Shown here: in pieces, positions 1 to 5,662 of the stretch
Position numbering within the stretch: position 1 is the stretch's first letter
Layout of the letters: every line of letters begins with the position of its first letter
Assembly (NCBI GenBank): GCA_047619485.1
Contig: JBLHKE010000528.1
Coordinates: forward strand, 1 to 5,662
DNA: 5,662 nt
Origin: JBLHKE01 sp047619485
Lineage (GTDB): Bacteria > Verrucomicrobiota > Verrucomicrobiia > Verrucomicrobiales > DEV007
Direction of reading: 5' to 3'
The notes under the pieces: generated by a model
Databases searched by the model: none
What the model was told of the DNA's origin: nothing
What the model saw: only the letters and a program-made list of their open reading frames with translations
Program-made: the position numbers and the translations under genes

Positions 1-2432
1 GGTCGCTCGATGCCGCGCCAGGCTCGGACGAAGCGCTGGGTCGCGAGTTTTGGTGGTAGTGATAGTGATGCATACAGGCGGTTCTCGGCAGGGAGTTCGG
101 CGGCGGTGGGCGAATCGAGGAATTTCGCCAGCTCTTCAGGCCAGCGTTCGAGAGCCGCACGCACGAGATAACGTTCGAACTCGCGGTCATAGGCTGAGCC
201 GGCAGGGGTCGGTTTTCCGTGGCGACCGCCCCAAGGTATCTCACCGGCAGCGTTTGCTCTGATCGCCGGTTTGGCGAAGGTGATCAGCGCGGGGATCGAT
301 TCGGCGCCGCCCCTGGCGAGGGTGTGGATCGCTTGCGCCCTGACTTGAGGATCCGGGTCATCGGCATCGCTGGCGTCTGCGATGACCGCGGCCACCTCGC
401 GGCGGATGTTGCGGTTTTCTGATTTGGCCAGTTCGTCCAGCATTACCTCGTCAGCCTGACCCAAGTCACGTAGCGCCCATAGCGCGTGAATGCGTGTATC
501 CGCTCCGGTGTTGTCATCTTTCGCCAGTGTCTGAAGCTGCGGGGTGAGCGCCTTCGCCTCGCGGAACACAATCTGCCGCCAGGCCGCTCGCTTCGCCCAG
601 GTCGAATCCGATTTCAGCTGTTCGACGAGCTGCGCGTCAGGGAGTTTTGCGATGTCTGGCACCTCGCGACTTGTCTGTGATACATGGCGCACGCGCCAGA
701 CTCGACCGCGGGTTTTGTCGCGGTCTGGGTGATTGCGTGGCACTTCGTTGTGCGAGATGATCTTATTGTACCAATCGGTGATGTAGAGGCAGCCGTCAGG
801 GCCGAAGCTGATCGCGATCGGGCGGAACCACTCGTCGTCGCAGCTGAGAAAATCTTCTAGCCGTTCCATCTTGTAGCCGCCGTTGTCCCCGTCGCTCACC
901 TTCACGGCATTGATCGTGCGCGTGATTGGGTTGGCGACCAACATGACGTCTTTCCACGGGGAGGGGAAGCTGCCGCCGGCGTCCTCTGAGAGCGCGAGTC
1001 CGGAGAGGCCGGTGCCGCCGAGTTTGAAGGTCGCGACCGGTGGTGCGACCGGCGCGTAGGGTTTGAACTTCTGGTTACCGATGCCGGGGTAGCTCGAACC
1101 TATCTGCAACGGCGCGACGGAGTAGTTCATGTCGTTGGCCTCCTGGAGGAACATCTCGCCCTCGCGGTTGAGGACGAAACCCCAGATGTTGTTGAGGCCG
1201 TAGGCGATGGTTTCGAAATCGGATCCGTCCGGGCGGAACCGGCCCATCTTGCAGTAGTCGAACGAGACCGGTTGGTTGTCACCAGCGACGACCTTCGAGC
1301 GGTTGAACGCGCCCTGTGCCATCGCGATCCACCCTCCGGGAAGCATGGTGAACTGGTGTGGCATCAGGTGCGAATCCTGCACGCCAAACCCTTTCACCAG
1401 CACTTTTTTCGAATCGGCTCTTCCGTCGCCGTCGGTGTCGTCGAAGAATTGAATTTCGGGCCCCTGTCCGACGATGGCTCCGTTTTTCCAAGGGAGTAGC
1501 CCCATCGGCATCGCTAGGCCGTCGGCGAATGTGCGTCCGGTGTGCGGGCCTTTTTTCAGCGGATCGTCAAACACGATAACGCGGTCCCTTCCACCGTTCT
1601 TCCACAGTGCCATCGCCTGCTCGGGCGTCTCGTTGGCGTCGACTGGGTAGTCGGTGGCGGTGATCGCCCACATGCGACCAGAGTCGTCGAATTGCACCGT
1701 GATCGGTTTTGGCAATCCAGTCTCCTCGCTGGCGACGAGTTCGACCTCGTAGCCTTCGGGCACCTTGAATGTTTTCAGTTGTTCGGCCGGGGTGAGAGGG
1801 GATTCCTTGCGCTCGAACTCTTCGATGGTGATGTCCTTGAACTCGACCTTGGCCGCGCCGCCAGAGTGCACTTGCACCGCGATTTTTCCCTCGGTCGAAA
1901 TTTTCTGGTCGAGCTCCATGTAGTCGACTGTGATCACTCCATTAATCCAGAGGCGTGAACGGCGCCCTTCGCAGCGAATGACGTACTCGTTCCAATCATT
2001 ACGCTTCACGGCTGGTCCGACTTTTTTGATGTCGGATTTGGCGATGATTTTGTTGCGGCGGTGCTCGTCGTAGATGCAGCCCCACCACTCGACATCACCG
2101 ATGTCCGCCTGGTAGCCACTGGCATGACCATCGGGGCGCTCGATGGAACGGAACTGGATGCCGCTGTTGATCAGGCCTGTCTTGGGATCGCCGGTGAGCC
2201 GGAACTGGCAGCGAAACTCGAAGTCGGCGTAGGACTTCTCTGTGAACAGGAAGAAGTTGCTGGTGATCTTGTTCTTCAGATCACCAGACGTGATCGCACC
2301 GTTTTCGACGCGCCAGTTCTCGGGGTGTTTCGATGTCCAACCGCCGAGGGTCTTGCCGTCGAAAATCGGAATTGGCGCGGCTTGGGTCGTCGCAGATACG
2401 AACAAGAAGATAAGAACATAAAAAGATTTCAT
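1..2432 (-). CDS. Secreted DUF1080 / PVC-type dehydrogenase-domain / HEAT-repeat protein, 3' end missing
   Basis: The minus strand is open from ATG 2432-2430 to the window edge: 810 codons, no stop. Residues 1-18 form a signal peptide (KSFYVLIFLFVSATTQA, cut near TQA/AP), so the product is exported. Residues ~21-207 are a DUF1080 domain, the concanavalin-like '3-keto-disaccharide hydrolase' fold, opening with PIFDGKTLGGW and containing NSGIQFRS and WNEYVIRCEG. Residues ~220-585 match the PVC 'membrane-bound dehydrogenase' beta-propeller (TIGR02604 type): FKVPEGYEVELVA, the acidic loop DTDGDGRAD (332-340), WFRPIAISFGPDG and YITDWYN. Residues ~595-720 look like HEAT repeats. Family members usually end in a c-type haem CxxCH domain; none is visible, and it would lie beyond the left edge. 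Substrate is unknown; sugar oxidation or binding in the periplasm is inferred from family only. An in-frame ATG at 2441-2439 would add three residues. Neither start has a clear Shine-Dalgarno sequence. Confidence 0.93.
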   Translation of the reverse strand, partial: MKSFYVLIFLFVSATTQAAPIPIFDGKTLGGWTSKHPENWRVENGAITSGDLKNKITSNFFLFTEKSYADFEFRCQFRLTGDPKTGLINSGIQFRSIERPDGHASGYQADIGDVEWWGCIYDEHRRNKIIAKSDIKKVGPAVKRNDWNEYVIRCEGRRSRLWINGVITVDYMELDQKISTEGKIAVQVHSGGAAKVEFKDITIEEFERKESPLTPAEQLKTFKVPEGYEVELVASEETGLPKPITVQFDDSGRMWAITATDYPVDANETPEQAMALWKNGGRDRVIVFDDPLKKGPHTGRTFADGLAMPMGLLPWKNGAIVGQGPEIQFFDDTDGDGRADSKKVLVKGFGVQDSHLMPHQFTMLPGGWIAMAQGAFNRSKVVAGDNQPVSFDYCKMGRFRPDGSDFETIAYGLNNIWGFVLNREGEMFLQEANDMNYSVAPLQIGSSYPGIGNQKFKPYAPVAPPVATFKLGGTGLSGLALSEDAGGSFPSPWKDVMLVANPITRTINAVKVSDGDNGGYKMERLEDFLSCDDEWFRPIAISFGPDGCLYITDWYNKIISHNEVPRNHPDRDKTRGRVWRVRHVSQTSREVPDIAKLPDAQLVEQLKSDSTWAKRAAWRQIVFREAKALTPQLQTLAKDDNTGADTRIHALWALRDLGQADEVMLDELAKSENRNIRREVAAVIADASDADDPDPQVRAQAIHTLARGGAESIPALITFAKPAIRANAAGEIPWGGRHGKPTPAGSAYDREFERYLVRAALERWPEELAKFLDSPTAAELPAENRLYASLSLPPKLATQRFVRAWRGIER

Positions 2433-2498
2433 GGGGAGCATAGCTAGCGAAGATTGCCCCAATGTGCGCCTAAATGCCTGTCTAATTTCTGCACAAAC

Positions 2499-2541
2499 GG
2501 ATACCGGATATCCACCTACTCCGGGTTGGGTAGTGTTTTTT
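2499..2541. promoter_or_regulatory. Dyads in the DUF1080 gene upstream region, one weakly terminator-like
   Basis: Two small inverted repeats are seen. GGATA/TATCC with a 5-nt loop covers 2499-2513. At 2516-2533, ctactc and gggtag pair over six positions (one G-U) around a 6-nt loop, and six T residues follow at 2536-2541, which on the plus strand resembles a weak intrinsic terminator. No plus-strand gene precedes it; the only upstream transcript would be antisense to the DUF1080 gene's leader. It may therefore be chance, or part of the 5' leader or operator region of the minus-strand gene. No convincing -35/-10 pair was recognised. Confidence 0.25.
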
Positions 2542-2579
2542 AATGCGAGTATCATGCATTAACACGCTTAGTTTAATGC
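2540..2579. repeat. Three TTAATGC heptamers, two forming a 7-bp dyad
   Basis: TTAATGC occurs at 2540-2546, inverted as GCATTAA at 2556-2562 (9-bp spacer), and again direct at 2573-2579. The dyad plus half-site arrangement in an AT-rich intergenic stretch, about 108-147 bp upstream of the minus-strand DUF1080 start and just before the plus-strand pseudogene, fits a repressor or activator binding region. The regulator is unknown. The region is AT-rich, so chance recurrence is possible. Confidence 0.35.
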
Positions 2580-2607
2580 AATTAAAGTGCAATAGTTTTG
2601 CCCTTAG

Positions 2608-3391
2608 ATCACCCAATCATCTTTATTTCCGGGTCTTTTTGCTGTTATCGTAATAGGACTAAGCAGTGCATCTGCCGAATCTTGGTCCTGTCAGACGCCA
2701 GAGCACCGGTATCAGAGTGGTTCTGGAGCGCCGCTGGTGCACCACTTCTGGACCGAGCTGGCGTTGAATCACCGTAATCTATTTTTGGACCATTCATTTC
2801 GGTCCGGAGATTAGGGCGTGGAACACGAGATCGAATTGGAGCTGGAGTGGGCGCTGGCGGATCGTTTCGGGATAATCGCAGAGTTACGAGCCTGTCGCGC
2901 TTAGAGGATTCGATCAAAACGTTTTAGCATTCCGATCCAGATCCGCTTGATGGGGAGGATTTGAGTGGATTCAATGATGATTCAGCGGGCCGGTTTAGAC
3001 GTATTACAAAATGATTCTTGCCGGATCGGGTAAGTCCGGCAGGCCCATACTTTATGTGATCGAGGGAGACGTCGACGGATTCGGTGACATCGCCTTGGTG
3101 CGACCGGTGTTACTGGTGAAGCGGGATCGATTTTTATTTTTACTGACAGCGAAACTGGAGATTGGCTGGCCGACCGGCGATGAGGATCTCGAGTTTGGTG
3201 ATGAGTTCTCGTGGACGCCATGGTTGGATCTGGGAAACTGGTGGACGCAGCACGCGCAGTTTGTTTCGGGAAATGACTGGTTTGGCAGTGCAGCCTTGAT
3301 CAAGATCTTCGGGCGTGGGAGTCATCAGCGGAAACTATTCTGTGTGCACCTGGAAGGTCTACAGAGCCTGTTGTTAGAGATCGGCGCCTAA
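2608..3391 (+). pseudogene. Decayed gene for a secreted beta-barrel / transporter-like protein
   Basis: Protein-like sequence runs along the plus strand but no frame stays open. From 2608 the frame reads a convincing signal peptide, LFPGLFAVIVIGLSSASA then ES, followed by VHHFWTELALNHRNLFLDHSF. It meets TAG at 2812-2814, continues in the same frame as VEHEIELELEWALADRFGII, and stops at 2902-2904. About 110-150 bp later a different frame carries DGFGDIALVRPVLLVKRDRF, then LEIGWPTGDEDLEFGDEF and WLDLGNWWTQHAQF, ending with TAA at 3389-3391. From memory, this order of motifs resembles a family of predicted outer-membrane proteins of PVC bacteria (phenol-degradation/transporter-like barrels): a Trp/Phe-rich start, an acidic EHE-ELELEW strand, GFGDIA, then LEIG-PTGDED. 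No start codon opens the first part; codon 2608-2610 is ATC where ATG would be expected. The 3' part alone is open from ATG 3011 (126 codons) and might be annotated as a small gene, but its first ~15 residues coincide with a hairpin. Family identity is moderate, pseudogene status fairly strong. Confidence 0.6.
3017..3043. repeat. GC-rich REP-like hairpin
   Basis: CTTGCCGGA at 3017-3025 and TCCGGCAGG at 3035-3043 pair over nine positions (one G-U) around a 9-nt loop. The core TGCCGGA/TCCGGCA is a perfect 7-bp inverted repeat. It sits at the break between the two protein-like halves of the pseudogene and 0.5 kb from a RAYT gene. The GCCGGAT...TCCGGC core recalls enterobacterial REP sequences, but the usual GTAG-type tetranucleotide is not beside the stem, so membership in a REP family is a guess. 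Confidence 0.45.
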
Positions 3392-3464
3392 GCAGAAGGC
3401 ATGAATGGGCATGCTCTTATGGATTTAAGGCGTAGTGCCCGGGAGTCTTTTCGTGGAGCCTGAC
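3383..3464 (+). repeat. Diverged direct repeat, copy 1 (upstream of transposase)
   Basis: This stretch aligns without gaps to 4684-4765. By hand count 44 of 55 positions match from 3410 (starting catgctctta) to 3464, mostly with transitions at the differences. Adding 3383-3409 gives 60 of 82, with ggcgcct conserved at the left end. It follows the pseudogene in the same frame and ends, like copy 2, at a TGA (3461-3463). It may be a decayed 3' gene end or one unit of a dispersed repeat. Confidence 0.75.
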
Positions 3465-3486
3465 TAAAAAAAGGCTTGCAATTAAT

Positions 3487-3498
3487 GACTTATAAGTC
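3487..3498. repeat. 12-bp perfect palindrome before the transposase start
   Basis: GACTTATAAGTC is its own reverse complement and ends 12 bp before the transposase ATG, directly ahead of the ribosome binding site. It could be an operator, a recognition site or a chance AT-centred palindrome. Confidence 0.4.
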
Positions 3499-3499
3499 C

Positions 3500-3503
3500 A
3501 GGA
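3500..3503 (+). promoter_or_regulatory. Ribosome binding site of the transposase gene
   Basis: AGGA lies seven bases before ATG 3511 and supports that start. It is the only reasonable Shine-Dalgarno match among the genes of the window; the two flanking secreted-protein genes lack one. Confidence 0.5.
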
Positions 3504-3510
3504 TTTAGGT

Positions 3511-4515
3511 ATGCCACGAGCGCGCCCGGTTTTACCGACCTTGTCTTCGAGTTCCCATTACCACTGCCTGAGTCGTGTTGTGGATCGGAATTTTGTGTTC
3601 CATGAACATGAGCGGGATGTGTTCCGCAAGGTCCTGCGGCAGGCGGAGGCGTTTTCTGGTGTGCGGGTGTTGACTTGGACGATCCTCTCGAATCACTTCC
3701 ATGTGCTGGTCGCGGTTCCGCCGCGGCCGGAGGTCGAACTGGGTGATGATGAGATCTTGGAGCGGTGCCGGGAGCTCTATTCCGCCGACTCGATGATCGC
3801 GATCGAGTGGGAATTTGCCGAAGCGCAGCGACTCGGCGGGAGGGTGATGCAGGAATTACGAACCCGCTACCTGAAGCGCATGTGGGACTTGAGCGAGTTC
3901 ATGAAGACGCTGAAACAGAGGTTCACGCTTTGGTTCAATCGCGAACACGAGCGCGTCGGGGTGCTGTGGGAATCGCGTTTCAAGAGCGTGATCGTGGAGG
4001 GGCACTGGAACTCGCTGTTGAAGGTGGCGGCCTATATCGATTTGAACTCTGTGAGGGCTGGGCTTGCGGATGACCCGAAGGACTATCGGTGGTGTGGTTA
4101 CAGTGAGGCGGTGGCGGGGGATCGGGCGGCGCGCAGGGGGCTCTCTAGCGTGCTGGCGGATCTGAAGCCGAAGGCGCACTGGGGGAATATCGGACCACGT
4201 TATAGGAAGGTGCTATTCGGTATCGGCGAAAAGCATTCCAATCGCGCCGGGTTGTCGCGGGCGGCGGTGGCGAAGGTTTGGGCAGCTGGGGGAAAGTTGT
4301 CGCTGGCGCAGCTTTTGCGCTGCCGGGTGCGCTACCTCAGCGATGGCGTAGCGATCGGGCGAGAGGCGTTCGTGGAATCGGTTTTTGCCGTGCTGCGGGA
4401 GAGATTCGTGGAGGGGCGGGAGAGCGGAGCGCGGCGGATGCGAGGAGGGGGAGGCTGGGGGGAGTTGCGGACGATGCGCGCGCTGCGTGTCCGCCCGGTC
4501 GAGCCGAGCGGTTGA
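3511..4515 (+). CDS. REP-associated tyrosine transposase (RAYT, Y1_Tnp / IS200-like HUH nuclease)
   Basis: The 334-residue protein shows the Y1 transposase core. It starts SSSHYHCLSRVVDRNFVF (residues 12-30), then NHFHVLV with the metal-binding HUH pair His62 and His64. Next come FMKTLKQRFTLWFNREHERVG (about 130-150), LWESRFKS (152-159), and AAYIDLNSVRAGL (173-185), whose Tyr175 aligns with the catalytic tyrosine of REP transposases (Tyr115 of the E. coli enzyme). The family nicks and joins single-stranded DNA at hairpins; RAYTs are usually single-copy and tied to REP repeats rather than moving as an IS. This copy looks intact. It carries an acidic insertion (about 72-127) between the HUH motif and the next helix, and a basic C-terminal extension (186-334) ending in an Arg/Gly-rich stretch. 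Diverged direct repeats flank it; no IS200-type right-end accessory gene is present. Confidence 0.9.
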   Translation: MPRARPVLPTLSSSSHYHCLSRVVDRNFVFHEHERDVFRKVLRQAEAFSGVRVLTWTILSNHFHVLVAVPPRPEVELGDDEILERCRELYSADSMIAIEWEFAEAQRLGGRVMQELRTRYLKRMWDLSEFMKTLKQRFTLWFNREHERVGVLWESRFKSVIVEGHWNSLLKVAAYIDLNSVRAGLADDPKDYRWCGYSEAVAGDRAARRGLSSVLADLKPKAHWGNIGPRYRKVLFGIGEKHSNRAGLSRAAVAKVWAAGGKLSLAQLLRCRVRYLSDGVAIGREAFVESVFAVLRERFVEGRESGARRMRGGGGWGELRTMRALRVRPVEPSG

Positions 4516-4785
4516 TTTTCCCGTCGCATTCGTTTGCGGAATTCTGCGCCATTAGAAGTCAGGGGCGCCAGAAAAATTAGCTGCTGAATCTGCCTGCGCA
4601 TTGCCGATTCACCGATCAGTTTTGTCGGGATTGGAAAATTTAATTCTCTAGGCTTCGATTGTAAATCGAAGTTATGGCGAACTGGCGCCTTCCACCAAGA
4701 CGTGGAGGTGTATGCTCTTGTGGATTTAAGATATGGTGCACGGGAGGCTTTTCGTAGAGTCTGAGCGTTGCCTAACCCGACCACC
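4516..4785 (+). other. Non-coding stretch after the transposase with two hairpins and a possible gene-end remnant
   Basis: No complete gene is supported here. A hairpin CTTCGATT-gta-AATCGAAG occupies 4653-4671, with an 8-bp perfect stem extendable by two G-U pairs, but it has no T-run and is not a typical terminator. A second, cttccac/gtggagg with one G-U, lies at 4689-4708. GGCGCCAG (4564-4571) recurs inverted as CTGGCGCC (4682-4689). One plus frame is open from 4588 to TGA 4762-4764 without a start codon; its end reads HQDVEVYALVDLRYGARE, which looks like the last strands of a barrel protein. It may be a remnant of a second copy, or the displaced end, of the pseudogene upstream. Confidence 0.45.
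4684..4765 (+). repeat. Diverged direct repeat, copy 2 (downstream of transposase)
   Basis: This is the partner of 3383-3464 at a constant offset of 1301 bp, best conserved over 4711-4765 (44 of 55). It ends 20 bp before the next gene's start. In the shared frame, copy 2 is open through GAFHQDVEV and ends at a TGA, whereas copy 1 has a TAA early on, so copy 2 appears the less decayed as protein. Divergence near 20% is too great for a recent target-site duplication. Confidence 0.75.
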
Positions 4786-5662
4786 ATGATGAACTATTCT
4801 GCCTCTTCTCCTTCCTTCCTCCGCAGCAGTCTCGTCTTGAGCGTTCTGATCTGTGCGAACCTATTGGTCTGCTTTGATCTCCCTGCCGTCGCGGATCAAA
4901 TACGGGGGTTCCGGACACTCCAACTATCGGACGAGTTTCACGCCGAGGGCGCGGCGCTGGCCGATTTGGATAACGATGGTGACGCGGATATCGTCTATGG
5001 TCCGTTCTGGTTCGAGGGTCCAACTTTTGAAAAACGGAACCTAATCTACAAGCCGAACCGGTTCGCTGCGGCCACTTATTCGAACAACTTCGTTGTTTAC
5101 GCGGACGACCTCGATGGGGACGGGTGGCAGGATGTCCTAGTTTTGGGATTCCCGCGGCGGGCAGCATCGACCTACTGGTTCAAGAATCCCGGGAAGGGCG
5201 GCGGCGATGCTCTGTGGCAAAAGTTCGAGGTCTTCGACGCGGTCGGCAACGAGTCGCCAGTCTGGGGGGATGTCACCGGTGATGGGAAGAAGGAGATCTT
5301 GTGCTCGATTGACGGTAGGTTCGGTTTTGTCGCTCCAGCGAACCGTGCGAGGCCGGAGCAGGCGTGGGAGTTCACACCTATTTCGCCACCGAAGACTACG
5401 GGCGGAATGTTCACCCACGGGTTGGGGTTCGGAGATGTAAATGGCGACGGGCGAAGTGATGTATTGGAAAAGACCGGTTGGTGGGAGCAACCTGAGGGGG
5501 GCGGGATGTGGAAGAAGCACGCGTTTCCTTTTTCCGGAGCCGGGGGTAGCCAGATGTTCGCCTATGATATCGATGGTGATGGTGACAGCGACATCGTCAG
5601 CGCGATCCACGCACATGGCTACGGGTTGGCCTGGTTCGAGCAGCGCTCGGGCGGCGATGGAA
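4786..5662 (+). CDS. Secreted FG-GAP/VCBS repeat protein, 3' end missing
   Basis: The frame is open from ATG 4786 for 292 codons to the window edge. A second in-frame ATG follows immediately at 4789, and neither has a Shine-Dalgarno sequence. Residues 1-36 are a signal peptide (hydrophobic LVLSVLICANLLVCF, cut after AVA/DQ). The rest is a beta-propeller of FG-GAP/VCBS blades, each with a calcium-type Asp loop: DLDNDGDAD (60-68), DLDGDGWQD (108-116), DVTGDGKKE (162-170), DVNGDGRSD (217-225) and DIDGDGDSD (261-269). Each loop is followed by a hydrophobic strand, often with YWFKNP- or WWEQP-like turns typical of the planctomycete/verrucomicrobial form. The protein is exported and probably extracellular; a binding or scaffold role is the usual assumption and no catalytic domain is visible. 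No operon partner is seen upstream. The 7-blade expectation puts the C-terminus outside the window. Confidence 0.92.
   Translation, partial: MMNYSASSPSFLRSSLVLSVLICANLLVCFDLPAVADQIRGFRTLQLSDEFHAEGAALADLDNDGDADIVYGPFWFEGPTFEKRNLIYKPNRFAAATYSNNFVVYADDLDGDGWQDVLVLGFPRRAASTYWFKNPGKGGGDALWQKFEVFDAVGNESPVWGDVTGDGKKEILCSIDGRFGFVAPANRARPEQAWEFTPISPPKTTGGMFTHGLGFGDVNGDGRSDVLEKTGWWEQPEGGGMWKKHAFPFSGAGGSQMFAYDIDGDGDSDIVSAIHAHGYGLAWFEQRSGGDG

Noticed and set aside
1542..1958. Plus-strand 138-codon ORF
   Set aside because: It is antisense to the well-supported DUF1080/dehydrogenase gene and has no domain features.
2061..2447. Plus-strand 128-codon ORF
   Set aside because: It is antisense to the DUF1080 domain itself; its residues mirror the coding strand's composition.
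2645..2917. Minus-strand 90-codon ORF
   Set aside because: Its Arg/Pro-rich translation is not protein-like, while the plus strand here reads the motif-rich pseudogene.
3856..4179. Minus-strand 107-codon ORF
   Set aside because: Shadow of the RAYT gene, with an Arg/Pro/His-rich translation.
4653..4671. Intrinsic terminator of the transposase gene
   Set aside because: The stem is good, but no T-run follows on either strand and it lies about 140 bp past the stop codon.
3383..4765. Recent target-site duplication around an IS
   Set aside because: The repeats are too long and too diverged (about 20% in the core), and Y1/HUH transposases do not create target-site duplications.
4332..4787. Minus-strand 151-codon ORF
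   Set aside because: It overlaps the RAYT 3' end antisense and crosses the repeat and hairpins; low-complexity Arg/Ser/Pro content, no recognisable motif.
5137..5616. Minus-strand 159-codon ORF
   Set aside because: Antisense to the FG-GAP/VCBS gene, whose regular Asp loops leave no doubt about the real strand.

Overview
The window looks like chromosomal DNA of moderately high G+C from the Planctomycetota-Verrucomicrobiota group, more likely Verrucomicrobiota. Three things point there. One is a secreted protein joining a DUF1080 domain to the 'membrane-bound dehydrogenase' domain (TIGR02604 type) and HEAT-like repeats. Another is a secreted FG-GAP/VCBS repeat protein with one calcium loop per blade. 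The third is the near absence of Shine-Dalgarno sequences in front of these two genes. No 16S or other phylogenetic marker is present, so the assignment is an inference.

Layout. Bases 1-2432 (minus strand) hold the first 810 codons of the DUF1080/dehydrogenase/HEAT protein, which runs off the left edge before its expected C-terminal cytochrome part. Bases 2442-2607 are a non-coding upstream region with several dyads and three copies of the heptamer TTAATGC. Bases 2608-3391 (plus strand) carry what I read as a decayed gene for a secreted beta-barrel-like protein: a signal peptide without ATG, an in-frame TAG, a second stop, a frame change, then a clearly protein-like tail. A GC-rich hairpin resembling a REP element sits at the frame break. 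Bases 3511-4515 (plus) encode an intact REP-associated tyrosine transposase (RAYT, Y1/HUH superfamily). It lies between two diverged direct repeats (3383-3464 and 4684-4765, offset exactly 1301). Bases 4786-5662 (plus) are the 5' part of a secreted FG-GAP/VCBS repeat protein that runs off the right edge.

Functionally, the two flanking genes are exported proteins of kinds common in polysaccharide- and sugar-degrading members of these phyla. They are not an operon: they point away from each other, and the 2.35 kb between them is a scar-like accessory region of pseudogene remains, repeats and a domesticated-type transposase. I see no CRISPR array, tRNA, rRNA, toxin-antitoxin or phage-defence module. 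The most interesting material is the relationship between the RAYT, the REP-like hairpin and the repeated 3' gene end. No new multi-gene system is evident.
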